Position numbers and translations under genes: made by a program. DNA of 64,000 nucleotides, taken from contig JAVMKO010000002.1 in the NCBI GenBank assembly GCA_032164245.1, positions 93,323,340-93,387,339 of the forward strand, given 5' to 3'. Source of the DNA: Sternotherus odoratus (Eukaryota > Chordata > Testudines > Kinosternidae). The notes beneath the pieces are model-generated. The model made no database searches. It was given only the letters and a program-made list of their open reading frames with translations, and had not been told where the DNA came from. Shown one piece after another: positions 21,039 through 33,206 of this stretch (its first letter is position 1; the number at the start of each line of letters is the position of its first letter).

Positions 21039-22952
21039 TGAAACAAGAAACAGAAAATTTATTAGCAAGATGTGAAGAATTGTATTGATCTCACTTTGAA
21101 ATGAGCTGGATATTTGGGGGAATTCTGAAACACCTCAGGGTATGAAAACTGGGTTATGGAACATCTTTGTCTTTTGATGACTTTATGCTTTCAAAGTCAA
21201 TTACACTATATATATAAACAATTTTAACTTTGCACTTTTGTCTCCTGTATTATTTCAAATAATGAAAATTAAAAAGTCAGAGAGAGATATATGACCATTC
21301 TCCATAGGTACCGATATTGTCTGTCTGGAGCTTTGCAGTCCCATCCCTGGTGTTCATCGTTCCAAGCTGTGCCTTGGAACTTACGTAGCGCTGACTGCTG
21401 CAGCATGAAAAGTGTGTTTTGTTTTTGTTTTTCTGTCCTCCTGCCACTAGTGGCTGCTGGAGAGAAGAGGCAGGAGTTTGCTTGGTGACTGCTCTCTTTT
21501 TCTCCCTACCTCTGTTGCTCTGGGCCCTGCAGAGTAGAGACCAGCTCTCAGAGAGAAGCAGAATATTTAGCAGCAGCCATGAGTGGATGAGTGGGACACA
21601 GGCAACTAGAGATGTGCAAGAGGGATAAGGAAAGTGAATCAATTGAGAGGAGAGCAGAAGACACTTGGAGTAGATTCGTCCTGAAATTTTCTATAACTGT
21701 GATATTCTTCTCCCCTCAGTACAACATTTATGAGTCCGGCCACAGGGAGAAGGGTTGTTTGGGGAATGTGGATTGTGGGCCCTAATGGAGACCCTTCTGC
21801 AGTTTGGATAAACATATGAACTTTTGGATATTTTTATCTGCACTCAAACCTTTGAGGGTCTCCCATCACTAGTTTATAGACCAGGGGTGGGCAAACTTTT
21901 TGTGGCAGTGCTTTAGTGTTGCCGATGTAGGCCTGAAACAGTATTCCCAAGAGGCTGAATCCAAGCAATAATACTTCTGTAAAGGCATGCAGAGGGCATG
22001 GTGTAGCCACTTCACATACAGAAACACCCCTGAGGCAGGCAGTGATGACTGAATTGCTCTTGACTGAGTGAATCTTGGATTGGCCTCTAGTTGCAGTTCA
22101 GCCAGGTAATAGCAATGAGAAATACAATCAGACATCCTATTAGACATGGTTCTCTTAGTCATAGCATTGTTCAGTAAAGTGGTGTTAAAAGGAACAGGTA
22201 GATAGAATACCACCGCTGAGAATTGCTTTAGTCCACTTCCAGCAAAACCCCAAGAAACTTTTAACTTTCTTCAAGTATGTGGAGAAGATGGGCAATGTGA
22301 GCACGGGAGGAATGTTAACAGTAGGAGGTCAGAACAGGAAGCCTTTGTGACCTAGTCTAACTTCCCAGCCCCTCTCTAGTAGCAGGATAAGAGGTGGAAG
22401 AAACCAGTGGACTGAACCACCTCTCTAACTGACTGAATTACTGCTCTTGCCTGGGTTCCTGAAAATGATAAACATAACCCTGTTCACCCATTGCATCCTA
22501 AATAACTACTCCACAGTTGGCCACTACCCCCTTCCGCTGGCCTTTGCAGTATTTATTGGACTTTAATCATGTATTGAGTCTTGAAAACTGATGTGGACTA
22601 TGAAACCATTCTTGCTATGCTAAATTACCATGATTTAAATTATATTAGATTGGATTTATAGTTTACAGTTTAAATATATGTTCATGCCAAATGAAATTAA
22701 AGAAAATATTTGAGGAAAAAGTGGAGATAACAATAAGAAAATGTTAAAATACATTTTGGTGAGCCCATTGCATTTTCCCAAGTTTCCTTTAGAGGGCAGG
22801 AGACTACAGCAAATTCTTTGAAATGGAACATACCATTAGCATTGATGGAAAGGGCTCTGATGTAACACAGTCCTGTGACTGTCCAATGTGACCAGATGGC
22901 AGCGTCACATCGCTAGCACAGTATAATCAACAATCCTCTTAAAGCTGCAACT
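21039..22952. other. TPMT 3' flank and NHLRC1 upstream region
   Basis: A possible TPMT poly(A) signal (ATTAAA) lies at 21268-21273. A repeat fragment at about 21882-22215 starts with the hAT-like end CAGGGGTGGGCAAACTTTTT but lacks a matching right end. I see no CpG island before NHLRC1 and no clear promoter motif. Confidence 0.6.
21882..22215. repeat. hAT-end fragment joined to an unidentified repeat
   Basis: CAGGGGTGGGCAAACTTTTT is a hAT-type left terminus. It runs into a segment (TGGCAGTGCTTTAGTG..., then CCAAGAGGCTGAATCCAAGC) open over about 114 codons on the minus strand. I do not recognise that product, and it may be chance. No right-hand inverted repeat is visible. Confidence 0.4.
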
Positions 22953-24155
22953 ATGTCTGCCACGGCCCCTGACAGAATGCAGATCCTGACAGAACTGGTG
23001 AAGGAAACTGAGGTCAGTCTACTTGAATGCAAAGTGTGTTTTGAAAAATATAGCCAGAAGAAGAAACACCGTCCGAGGAACTTGCCCTGTGGACATGTTA
23101 TATGCTTCGAGTGTGTATTCTCTCTAGCACACCCAAGGAATTTTAGGTTGGAGTGCCCTTTCTGTCGAAGAGCTTGCAAATCCTCCGAGACAAGTGACTG
23201 CTTACCATTGCTGCACCTGATAGAGATCTTAAGCCCTGCAACTCATATTTCTTTCGCTTCAGGAACAACAACAGGGACAGGCGATGAAGTAGCTGTATCA
23301 GCATGTCTAGGCTTAACGTTCAACCTTTCTTTCGGAGGCTGGGGGACGCTGGTCAATCCGACTGGGATTGCAATGTGTCGAGGGTCTGACTGTGTCGTAG
23401 TGGCACACGATGGCAAGAAAAGGATTAAGCTGTTTGGCTTGAGTGGAAGCTGTCTACAACAGTTTGGGGAAAGAGGAAACGCAGGCAGTGATATTAAATA
23501 CCCACTTGACGTAACAGTCACATTGGATGGCCACGTGGTTGTCACGGACAGCGGCGATCGCTCTGTGAAAGTGTTTGATTTTAATGGAAGAGGCAAGCTA
23601 GTTATCAGGGAATCCTTTTGTTTACCATGGGGTTTGGATACCACCCCTGAGAATGAAATTATCGTGTCTGATCCAGAGGCAGGTGCTCTTTCTCGCTTGA
23701 CAGCCAATTTTAAAAAAGGAGAACTAAAGAAGGTTCAGAAGATCCAGTCTAACTTATGCAACCCAAGAGAGGTGGCAGTTTCTCAGACTTCTGGTATTAT
23801 CGCTGTAATAGAGCACCTGATCGCTAAGGGACCAAACTACAGCACCACAAGAGTGAAGATATTCAGTGCTGATATGAAACTCATTGGCCAGATCGATAGC
23901 TTTGGTCTAAACCTAGTGTTTCCCTCCAAAATATATGCCACTGCTGTCGCCTTCGACAGAGAGGGACACATAATAGTAGCAGATGCCTATAACCAAGTTG
24001 TATTGTGCTTAGGAAAACCTGAGGAATTTCCTGTCTTAAGGCCCATAATTACCCAAGGGCTTTCTTATCCTGTGGCACTGACTTACACAGCAAACAATTC
24101 ACTGATTGTCTTAGACAGTGGTGATCATTCAATTAAAGTATGTACTGCTAGCTAA
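22953..24155 (+). CDS. NHLRC1: Malin, RING-NHL E3 ubiquitin-protein ligase
   Basis: A single uninterrupted exon of 400 codons (human malin 395, also intronless). The N-terminal C3HC4 RING has C26, C29, C46, H48, C51, C54, C68 and C71 (CKVC, CGHVICFEC, CPFC). The remainder, from about residue 130 to the end, is a six-bladed NHL propeller with recurring D-G/D-S signatures such as DGHVVVTDSGDRSVKVFD and the C-terminal NNSLIVLDSGDHSIKV. In mammals malin binds laforin and ubiquitinates glycogen-related proteins such as PTG and glycogen synthase; its loss causes Lafora disease. The chosen ATG puts the first RING cysteine at residue 26, as in human. All zinc ligands are intact, so the gene should be functional. 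Confidence 0.97.
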   Translation: MSATAPDRMQILTELVKETEVSLLECKVCFEKYSQKKKHRPRNLPCGHVICFECVFSLAHPRNFRLECPFCRRACKSSETSDCLPLLHLIEILSPATHISFASGTTTGTGDEVAVSACLGLTFNLSFGGWGTLVNPTGIAMCRGSDCVVVAHDGKKRIKLFGLSGSCLQQFGERGNAGSDIKYPLDVTVTLDGHVVVTDSGDRSVKVFDFNGRGKLVIRESFCLPWGLDTTPENEIIVSDPEAGALSRLTANFKKGELKKVQKIQSNLCNPREVAVSQTSGIIAVIEHLIAKGPNYSTTRVKIFSADMKLIGQIDSFGLNLVFPSKIYATAVAFDREGHIIVADAYNQVVLCLGKPEEFPVLRPIITQGLSYPVALTYTANNSLIVLDSGDHSIKVCTAS

Positions 24156-24467
24156 ATTATTTTGGATTCTTACTAATTTCGTTCCATTTCAGATTTAAAA
24201 GGAGTCATTATGGTTTTATCAGATGCATGTGTGGGTTTTTTCTGCCATGATTGTGTGAAACTTACCATTTTTATGGACATGCTGGATGGTATTTGACATT
24301 TGCTCATCAATTCTCTTACTTCGGAGTATGTGTGAGAAACAACCTATGTATTCTAAATAGCACTAGACAGAGAGACCTCAACCAGATGACCTGGCATTTT
24401 TTCTAAACCGTTATTCAATCATTATTACTTTTTTTTTTTTTAAAATGAGCAATAGTCTTGTGTTCGA
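24156..24467 (+). other. NHLRC1 3' flank
   Basis: Probable 3' UTR. No AATAAA is seen immediately after the stop. The first canonical AATAAA I noted is at 25402-25407, downstream of two repeat insertions, so the true end is undecided. Confidence 0.4.
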
Positions 24468-24757
24468 CCAGGGGTCGGCAACCTTTCAGAAGTGGTGTGC
24501 CGAGTCTTCATTTATTCACTCTAATTTAAGGTTTTGCGTGCCAGTAATACATTTTAACGTTTTTAGAAGGTCTCTTTCTAAAAATCTAGACTATATAACT
24601 AAACTATTAGGTATGCAAAGTAAATAAGGTTTTTAAAATGTTTAAGAAGCTTCTTTTAAAATTAAATTAAAATGCAGATCCCCCCAGACCAGTGCCACTG
24701 AAAGTCAGCTCGCGTGCCGCCTTCAACACACGTGCCATAGGTTGCCTACACCTGAGT
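24468..24757 (+). mobile_element. hAT MITE, deletion derivative of the 41.8-43.4 kb element
   Basis: The ends CAGGGGTCGGCAACCTTTC and GGTTGCCTACACCTG are inverted repeats. The left 200 bp (TGTGCCGAGTCTTC, TTTAAGGTTTTGCGTGCCAG) and right 80 bp (CACTGAAAGTCAGCTCGCGT) match the two ends of the larger element at 41819-43411. It is about 290 bp, non-coding, and lacks a convincing flanking duplication. Confidence 0.85.
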
Positions 24758-24968
24758 TAGATAATTGAAGATCCTAGATCAATTGTGAAACCGAGAATGA
24801 CTTGCACCTTTTGGTTATCTTGTTTTAAGTCTAGCTTACACAAAGTTTTTATTTATAAGGTGAGAGAATCTCATGAGAAAAGCAGCAATTTTCAGAAGTT
24901 CTGTTAGAAGGGGGAGATTCTCTAGCTCGGGCAACTGGTAACAGGAAGTGAAATGTTTTACTTCCAAA

Positions 24969-25050
24969 CGTTTAAGATTAGCAGCCATGTTAGTCTGTAT
25001 CTGTAAATAAGATGAGGAAGACTAAGGTGCCACAAGTCTTCCTCTTCTTA
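24969..25050. mobile_element. Short fold-back Penelope fragment with 12-bp duplication
   Basis: It starts CGTTTAAGATTAGCAGCC, the terminus of the Penelope copy at 36.96 kb. It then folds back: GTAAATAAGATGAGGAAGAC is followed after a short spacer by the near reverse complement ending CTTATTTAC. Perfect 12-bp direct repeats TTTACTTCCAAA flank it (24957-24968 and 25051-25062). Confidence 0.8.
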
Positions 25051-25062
25051 TTTACTTCCAAA

Positions 25063-26676
25063 GATTACTTTAATCCAATTGAGGTCAGTAGTGACAACGT
25101 AATTATCATTGTTCAATGGCTAGTTTGAAGTGAGTTGAGTGGTCAAAGTGTAGTTTCTCCACATTACAAAAATCACCATGAAGATTGCTATTATGCGAGG
25201 CCAATGATTGAATGGGCCTAGAGACTAACACACCATCTCATTCCTAGAGGTAGGCCGAACCAAAGAGTTAAGACATAATGGTGGTGCAGTGTTTGGAAGC
25301 TTGTATTGTCTGGGCCATACCTTTTCTTTAGAGAATTATTTTCTGGTGGTCAGGTTTTGATCATGCACTGCTTCTTCATTTAAACTAACTTGACTTTGAA
25401 AAATAAAGTTCTAAAATTTGTAACAAAGACAGTGTCTTAAGATTTGACCACAGTTATGCATTTTTCTGTATGCCATGCTTGTACGAATTCTTATACCATT
25501 CTTTATAGTTTTTTATACTAACCTCATCACTGTAGTTTGAGTGCTTGCATTTCAGTACCCTAGCTGTGTAATGATAGTGATATAAAAGACCGCTACTGCA
25601 CGTGGATATAGACAGTGATTTGAGTAGTGGCAGTGATGGGCAGAACTCCAACGGCTCATAGGTCTAGGCAGTTATCTGGTCAAAAACTTGTTTGCAGCTC
25701 TGCAAACTAAATTGGGCATCTTACAGAAACAGACATTCATGAGCTTTCTGGTACTTTGTGTTTCTGGGTGGCTTTTCTAATGAAATATTAGCACTTCTGC
25801 TTCCAGACCCAACCAGAACTGTAGATGTGGTAAGAAGGGATGGAGGAGGTGAACCTCATTTTTTCCCCCAAGCTTCAAAAAAGATTTTGGGTCAGTTCTT
25901 ATTTTATCCAAGACAATCTGGCTGTGTTTTGACACTGGGTCTGTTGCTTCACTGGATAGCAAAAATTGAAGATATATTGCTATGATTTAAATAGGGATTA
26001 TAATATTACTTTAGTTGGACTCTTCAGCGAACCTCTTTGGATTTCTCTGCTGTTATAAAAAGGCTGTTTGATAGCTTTGAATTAAGTATTTTGACAGTGG
26101 TGACAGTTTTGATAAAAGTGTAAATGCTTTGTAAGGTAGATAGAGGTAGGTTGAAATTATATTTATCTCTTATTTTCCTTTATTCTTATTTGGCCTGGAT
26201 AAGATATGCTGTACTTCCACATGCCCTGAACCAAAGTCCTTTCAAGTCAGAGGGAGTCTTCCCACGAAGTTTAGTGGGCTCTTGATCAGACTTTTAGAGC
26301 ATATAATTACTAGATAATATTGTACACTTACCCTAATTGACACATCCTTATTTTAAACAGGACCTCATTTCAGACTGAATTTAATACAAGACAGGTATAA
26401 AAATACAATGTTTGAAAGTGATAGAATTGCATTACATAAGCTACTTTCAAAAAGTTTTACTGAATAGTGACATACTAAGATATTAATAATCGTGGGTTGG
26501 ACAGTAGTATGAAGTTTCTGTACTTATTTATTATGGATTTCTGTTATTTTACTTCTGTATATTTATTTTTCTTTGGTATCAATAGATCTGTTGTAGAGTA
26601 ACTTTATATGTTATATGAGAGATTTTATGGATCTGGACTATAGATCTCTTCTAACCCCACCTGCCACACTCTAAGG
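25063..26676. other. Intergenic sequence, no gene seen
   Basis: AT-rich, with a possible poly(A) signal AATAAA at 25402-25407. One module with AAGTCAGAGGGAGT lies near 26236. No recognisable exon. Confidence 0.4.
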
Positions 26677-26973
26677 CAGTGATTCCAAAACTGTGGGGTG
26701 TGCCCCCTTCAGGGGATACAGAAGAACATTTGGTTGGGCATGTTGGGGGGCTCAGGCCAGCCCCCCACAGCGGGTGGGGATGGAGTGCCCCACAGCCCAG
26801 CTCTGGCCCCCGCCACAGCTCCACTCCATCCCCAGCCCAGCTCTCTCTCATTCCTTCTCCGCCCTGCCAGACCAGCTCCACCTTCTGCCAAACTTCCTCT
26901 GCTGAGCCAACAGTACAGTAATGGGGGGGCACGGTAAGGGGGGGCCGTGACAGGAAAAGTTTGGGCATCACTG
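26677..26973. mobile_element. hAT-type MITE
   Basis: The ends CAGTGATTCCAAAACTGTGG and AAAAGTTTGGGCATCACTG are inverted repeats. The interior is GC-rich, with C-rich and G-rich arms. Flanking octamers CTCTAAGG and CAGTAAGT are only partly alike. Confidence 0.7.
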
Positions 26974-27086
26974 CAGTAAGTGTCTGAGGGTGATATGATT
27001 TGGATTCTCTGTAAGAAGAAGAATTCTGCTGGCCACAACTCTGTGGGTCAGGACACTAATGCAGGGAGCACTTTGTTACTTCTCTG

Positions 27087-27334
27087 AGGGCTTGTCTTCA
27101 CTACCGTGGGTAACGATCGATCTTTTGGTAATCAATTTATCATGTCTCATCAAGACTTGATAAATCGATTGCCAGCGGCACCCCCGTTCAAGCTGCAGTT
27201 GACAGGGGACTGCCGCCGCCATGAGGATGGCAGGTAAGTCGGCTGAAGATACGCCAACTTCAGCTACGTGATTCACATAGCTGAAGTTGTGTATCTTCAG
27301 TCGATTCCCCTCCCCCCCCCAGTGAAGACCAGCC
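27087..27334. mobile_element. Harbinger-like MITE
   Basis: The ends GGGCTTGTCTTCACT and AGTGAAGACCAGCCC are inverted repeats, flanked by TGA and TAA, a near match to a TWA duplication. Internal near-palindromes include AACTTCAGCTACGTG/CACATAGCTGAAGTT and a TCGAT-containing inverted pair. No coding capacity. Confidence 0.65.
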
Positions 27335-27339
27335 CTAAG

Positions 27340-28320
27340 GAGGAAAAACAACCTCTTTACCTGCTGCCAGAAAGAGCTTACTGTTAACTGGTGTCTGTGA
27401 GGGATACCAAACTGATTTGATTGTGGCCTCCCTCTCTCCTCTGTCTTCCTCTTCCTTCAGGGAATTGATGTACTTCTAAATGTATGGGGAGGATACCTTA
27501 TAAGCATGTGAAATAATAAAGTGTTAAAAATAAAGTTTGGGGGCTAGACACTCAGGCTGTGATCCATCAGCTGGCTTGTCCTTTCAACCAACATAACTCC
27601 TTCCCACACCCACCTCCCCCAAACCCCACCCGTCTTGTGCACCAGCACAGCAGAGAGTAAGAGTTCACGCCATTTTAAAATCCACACACAGAATCCAAGT
27701 ATAGGACACAAATTATCCTTGTTCTGTATTTCTCTTTTGATAGATAATAAAAATAGCTTGATGTTTGAGTTCACAAACTGCTTTTGTCCCCAACCTGCAG
27801 TAGTAGGAAGATGGCGACTGGGGCAGAAGGATCTATTCTAGAATGCTGCAGGCTACACTGACTTTTGTGTGTGTCAAATGTGTGTTCTTTTGCTGAATGA
27901 TGCATTGTATTTTGTGTTTGTTATGAATCTCATTGCTTTGCCTTCTAAAACACTGTCCAGAGAAACCATTTAAAATTGTCTTCAGTTATTAAGGTTGGCT
28001 GTCTAAAATATAGGCACCTCTTTGCTCTTTTATTCTTTGTAAATGTGTGCTAAAACAATCAAACACTATTTTTGGGGATGGGAGGGGAATCCTCTGTGTT
28101 ATTGGAATTTTGTTTCATTTGTTAGAAAACTGCAGGAATAAGCAGAAATCATTCTGTAATCATAAACAAATTATGTTCAGTAATTTAGGATATCCTGAGA
28201 TTAGGTGTCAGTTGTGTAGGTAACAAACTGAAACACCCTTGATTTTGTTTCTCATGTGTTTTCTTTTTTCTTTATACATAGAACTATCACATGCATATTT
28301 TATGTCTTCCACTGGTTTAA
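27340..28320. other. Intergenic sequence, no gene seen
   Basis: AT-rich, with no recognisable exon or repeat terminus. Short open frames near 27.6 kb are not conserved with anything I know. Confidence 0.4.
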
Positions 28321-28322
28321 AA

Positions 28323-28529
28323 CAGGGATCTCAAACATGCGGCCTGTGAGCCGCATGCGGCCTGCCAAGCCCTTCCCTGCGGCCCGCGATGCTCCTCCTG
28401 CCCCCTCCCCGCGCCACCAAGCTTTGCCACGGCCCCACAGCGAGGGGAGTGTGTCAGTGATGCGGCCCTCGGGCCAATGAACTAATCCTCCTGCGGCCCT
28501 CGTGGTCATTTTGAGTTTTGAGACTTCTG
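28323..28529. mobile_element. hAT-type MITE with perfect 8-bp duplication
   Basis: The ends CAGGGATCTCAAACATG and TTTTGAGACTTCTG are inverted repeats of the same family as 7434-7950. Perfect octamers GTTTAAAA flank it (28315-28322 and 28530-28537). The interior is CpG-containing and non-coding. Confidence 0.9.
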
Positions 28530-28539
28530 GTTTAAAAGA

Positions 28540-31500
28540 AGAGACTATAACGATGGTTGTTTTACAAAGGCCTAATGGTCAAACACCAATCCCATTGATT
28601 GAAGTCAGTTGGAGTTTTAACATAGACTTCAAGAGGATAAACATTTGGCTCTGAGGGAGAGGAATGGCAGTGGACAAGAATTCAAACTTTGTCCATATGA
28701 ACCAAATACAACTGTATAATTGGGTAAAACATGGTTTCATTTACTTTATACAACCTTAGTCTTAATGTGTCCCAGCGAATGGAATGATTTTCTAAAAGTT
28801 GGTTTGTTGGTTATTTCTCCCAGATGCTTTCATTTCAATAACCGTTGCTTTATTTTAAAACAATAAATAAATAAACAAAACATTGTCCAGTCCTTTGTGA
28901 AACACATACATTAGTCTAAGAATTTGTTTCCAAACAAATGTAGTGGCAGAATTCCCACCACCCTCTAATTTCAGATCTTTGGTTCCCATGTAGATAGATA
29001 CTGTACATTTGTCTGACATGCAAACTGTGAAACGTCTATTTGGTTTTATTTTGAGCCCTGATCTCATGTTATAGCTGCATATAAACACCCACTCTGGTAT
29101 GTTTACAGTATATGTCAATAAAATAGTTGTCTAGAGAAGTTTCAGAAATGCCAATTTTAGGTTCATCCTTAAAACATACCTTGTTTGGTTTAGCTTTGTC
29201 AAAACATGTCCTCTCTGTCTATGTTTATCCCCTCTTCAGTACCCGTTTGAGCAAACTTTCCACCACTAAGGACTCTCAGCCGGGATTTTCACTGCCAGAA
29301 GCTTAATCAGTCTAACAATTGTATCTACAACACAGCCTTCAGTGAATGAAACTTCCACACACAAAATTATGATTACAAACCTTTAAACTTGAAATATGGT
29401 ATTTCAAAGAAAAAAGCAATCCCTTTCCCCACCTCCATCACACACTAATTTGGTAAAATACAAGTTAGAAGGAATAATTATCAATTCTAGATTTTCCATC
29501 ATCATAGGGCACCAGCTGCTTCAACAATGTATTATATTCCAACCTTTGAGTTAAGTGATATTGGTAACAAAAATATAGGTTTCAATAGAGAACTTTCGCA
29601 ATAAAGCACAATCCTGTTTTTTCTGGATAGTTTCAGAGCTATCCAAGGTAAGAAGAATAATGTAAGGGGATCAATTTCCATGCTATAATCTCAGAGGTTT
29701 ATAAATAGTAATAAATTAATTCTTCATCCCAGTGTGATTAGCAGGGAAGTAAATATTATGACCCCCTGTTACAGGCACAGAGTTAGCCCCAAAGTTACAC
29801 AGGAAGCCTTTGAGACTAGAACCCAGATTTCCCAGCTCCATGCTTCGTTCCTTTAAAAAGGGAGGAAGATTTTGTGGTTACTTATCTTTTCGTCTGGAAA
29901 TTGCCTTACTGTTTTGAAGGAGCTTTGACATTTCACTAGTGATCTTGTCATTATTAACTCCTTCAGTATTCACAGGCGGTAATGCTTTAATTGTGTGAAT
30001 TAATACCTTTCTACAGCATGTTACATTTTTAGATAATTGGAGCCAATGTACTCTCCCAGTCTGCACAGTCTTTACAAATTGGAATGCACTCTAAAGGGAT
30101 GTACTGCTGTGAAACTACTTTCTGGTGGGCAAATTCCTTTTTTTTCTTTTCTTTTTTTTTTTTAATTATTTTGGGGGTGGAAGAGAGGAGAACTGATTTA
30201 AGGTGAAGAGGAGTGAAAGATTTAGTGAATAGATGTTCATTGCTTAAACACAGGGAGAGCCAATATCAATTCAAAGCACAGCCCAAGTGCCATTAAAGGG
30301 AAAATATTCTTAAGGCATGAAGTATTTCAGTTTGGAAAATTGACAAGATAAGGGCTCTGTTCTTTAGATTAGTATTGAATTTTGGCAGTTGGACAGCCCA
30401 TTTTTGAGCAGGTGTGACTTCAGAGCTAGAATATGGCACTTCCCTGGCAATAATAAGAGAATTATCAATCACTTTCAACTTAGTATTTGTAATAATAAAT
30501 GTCGGACTTGAAGTATTTGGACAAAGTAACACTCGAGAGCTGCCCACACTCTACATAGAAACAATACTTCAAGAAAAATGAAGTATTCAAAAACTCAACC
30601 CCCCCACTCACCTTTTTAGCTTTCCTCTACAATGTAATGCATTATGAAAATAGAAAATCAGTTTCCATTAAACATTTTTAAATAAAGAAAATATTTCTAG
30701 CCATGAGGCCTCTATTTATCTCTGATATAAATATAGTTGTCCCTTTAGAACTAAATAATTTTAAGCAGAGGGTAGTCAGATGATAGACAATATACATTCT
30801 GCATAGTGATCAGAATCTATTGTGAGGAAATTATAAAAATTCAATAATAGAAGAGTGAAATGTCTATAGTAAAAGTTACGTTAGAAACATGTACTACAAA
30901 GGAGGCTATCTGCAAAGAACTATCACATCTATATAATCAAAACAAGATATTTTGTAATAAGCGGAGCACTGGAATTTTGAACCTAAGAATAAATAATTCA
31001 TAGATTTATGGCCAAATGGAACCATGACCATCTGGTCAAACCTCCTGCATAACATGGGATATATAATTTAACCTAATGACTCCTCTATTGAGCTCAGTAA
31101 TGTGTGGTTGAGGTAGAAAATGCAGGAGGGCAGTCTTGTATTATACGACAACACATAAACCCAAGAAGGAATCTGCATAGATAACTAGGCGGAAGTACAA
31201 TATCTTGAAACAAGCCTAAGAGATCTATAGGAAAGATGTTGGAGAGGTAAAAGATTAGGGAAAGATTATTTTAAATCTCTAAGAAAATGTTTCTTAAATC
31301 ACAAGCTCTTTTCCTAACTGTACTCCAATTTCATTAATTTTATAACATTGTTTTGTAGAGCTGAGATGTTACTAAAAAGGTTTTTAACTCTTTACAGTAA
31401 TTTGTCTAAGTTGGGGCCTGATACCATGCTCTGTATTTATATAAATACTCCTTTTTGATTCTGCATTTCTGTATGTATATAAATATTCCATAGTATCCAA

Positions 31501-31990
31501 AATGGGACTATCCACATACGTAAATTCTCCAGGACTGGACCTTTAGATACACTGAAGTCCCACAATTCTAACTGCAGAGGTCAAGCTTTAGAATTTAAGC
31601 TTTTGGGGCCAGTTACTTGTCTCCTTATGTGTCTAATCTGAAGTGCACATCTATGGCATGTTACAAGTTATTTTACCATTCAACAAAAAAATTTCACCAA
31701 ACACATTTAACATTTATTTTCCCCCTTTTACCATAACAAACCATTGAAGGCTGGGTCACAGTAGCCCACCCAACCCTAAAGAGGTTCAGTAGAATATCTT
31801 CACTTTTGGTTGTGTAGTTGCTCAGCAACCAACAGATGGGGACTAGATTGACTCAGTTGCAGTCAGCGGAAGATAAATACCAGGCCAGCTCTTGCAAATT
31901 CTCAAGAGGAGGAGAATGGAAGGCCTGTTATGGGAAATGGTCTAGGATACTTTCTGTGCAAGGAAAACTCTGCAGGGTCTGGTTATTGTG
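28540..31990. other. Intergenic sequence with SINE remnants
   Basis: Mostly AT-rich. It contains a MIR-like scrap near 29765-29840 (CCAAAGTTACACAGGAAGCC), a SINE/CR1-type tail near 30996-31082 and a T-rich run near 30140. Minus-strand open segments at 29878-30066 and 30293-30547 have a protein-like composition but are unidentified. Confidence 0.4.
30996..31082. repeat. Turtle SINE/CR1-type tail
   Basis: TTCATAGATTTATGGCCAAA, GACCATCTGGTCAAACCTCC and TGCATAACATGGGATATA form a diverged copy of the tail also seen at 46150-46346. Too short to fix the family. Confidence 0.5.
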
Positions 31991-31995
31991 TAGAG

Positions 31996-32160
31996 CAGCG
32001 GTGTCCAATATGTTCACCACTAGTTACATGTGGCTTTAGGCTATTGAATTGGGCTAATGCATGTGTCTTTTTTATAATTAATTTGACTAATAAGAAAAAT
32101 TAAAAACCACAAGTGTGGCTAGCAGTGTGGCTAGCATCGAATTTCTATTGGACACTGCTG
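31996..32160. mobile_element. Short hAT MITE, MER5/Charlie-like
   Basis: The ends CAGCGGTGTCCAATA and TATTGGACACTGCTG are inverted repeats. Flanking octamers GTGTAGAG (31988-31995) and CTGTAGAG (32161-32168) match at seven of eight. The length and ends resemble the small Charlie-derived MITEs of mammals, so the family may be old. Confidence 0.85.
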
Positions 32161-32169
32161 CTGTAGAGC

Positions 32170-32979
32170 ACAGGACTTGTGTTTAAGATTGCTAGACATT
32201 TTGATTTGATCTAATCTCAGATTCGTGAACATCAAACTATCATTTGCAACAGTTCAGAGCAATTTTATAATTTGTAATATACTAGACTAAACTTAAAGTT
32301 ACTCCAGAGAGACAGGACCCTCTAATTTTAATGAGTTGAACATTTCTGTGTGCACTTATGTGGGGCCTAATTCAACCCATTAAAGTTCATGGGACTCTTT
32401 CCACTTACTTCAGTGGACATTGGACCAGGACCCCACTTACTTTTTAACAAAGGGAATCCCCTCCCTCTCTTCTGCTGCTATTCAAGCCAAGGATTTATTC
32501 AGCTTGTTTGGATGGAATCTTTTGATGAATGACTTTAATGATCTCTTCCAAGCAACGTAGTTGCCTTTATCCACTGCATTGTATAGGGATATCCATTTTG
32601 CATATGGTACAAAGAGGGAAACATATTTGTATGCACAGTTGAGAAGTAATTTTATAAGGTCCAATTGAGGCCAGCGACTCTGGCTGTCACCTCAGGCAGG
32701 CTCTGCAGAGCCACAGTAGCCCCACCACTCTCTTTATGCAACTGGGCAAGAGGGGGCAGAATAGGCAGGGCAGAACCTTGGCTCCGTCTGCAACCAGGTA
32801 TCAACCTGGCATAGTTTACTCTTTCTCTGTAGCAGACAGGAAGACAACAGGGAGATTCTGACTGAGTTTAAAGGGTTAATAAAAATCTTTTACTACTTTT
32901 TGAAAAGGGTAGTTTCATTTACTGTATCATAAAGAATTAGTATTTTATTGATTTCCTGCCTACCCCTATAGAGCAGAAA
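32170..32979. other. Intergenic sequence, no gene seen
   Basis: AT-rich. A module with AGTTCATGGGACTC near 32382 belongs to the recurrent GAAGTCAATGGGA-type repeats. A 60-codon minus-strand open frame at 32482-32664 is unidentified. Confidence 0.35.
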
Positions 32980-32993
32980 CTATATCTCTATAG

Positions 32994-33206
32994 CAGAGGT
33001 AACAGAGTCCTGTGGCACCTTAAAGACTAACTAAAGTATTGAAGCATAAGCTTTCATGGGCTAATACCCACTAATGTATTGAAGCATAAGCTTTCGTGGG
33101 CTAATTAGCCCACGAAAGCTTATGCTTCAATACTTTAGTTAGTCTTTAAGGTGCCTCAGGACTCTTTGTTACCTCTGCTATTCCAGACTAACACCTCTCT
33201 GATTCT
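32994..33206. mobile_element. Inverted-dimer Penelope tail with 14-bp duplication
   Basis: Perfect direct repeats CTATATCTCTATAG (32980-32993, 33207-33220) flank an insertion. It begins CAGAGGTAACAGAGTCCTGT, runs through GGCACCTTAAAGACTAACTA and GAAGCATAAGCTTTC, repeats that last part once, then turns back on itself at CTAATTAG and returns in reverse complement. The GGCACC...AAGCTTTCGTGGG order matches the Penelope tail near 37.0 kb. Confidence 0.88.

Noticed and set aside
23243..23707. 154-codon minus-strand frame inside NHLRC1
   Set aside because: Antisense shadow of the conserved malin coding sequence.
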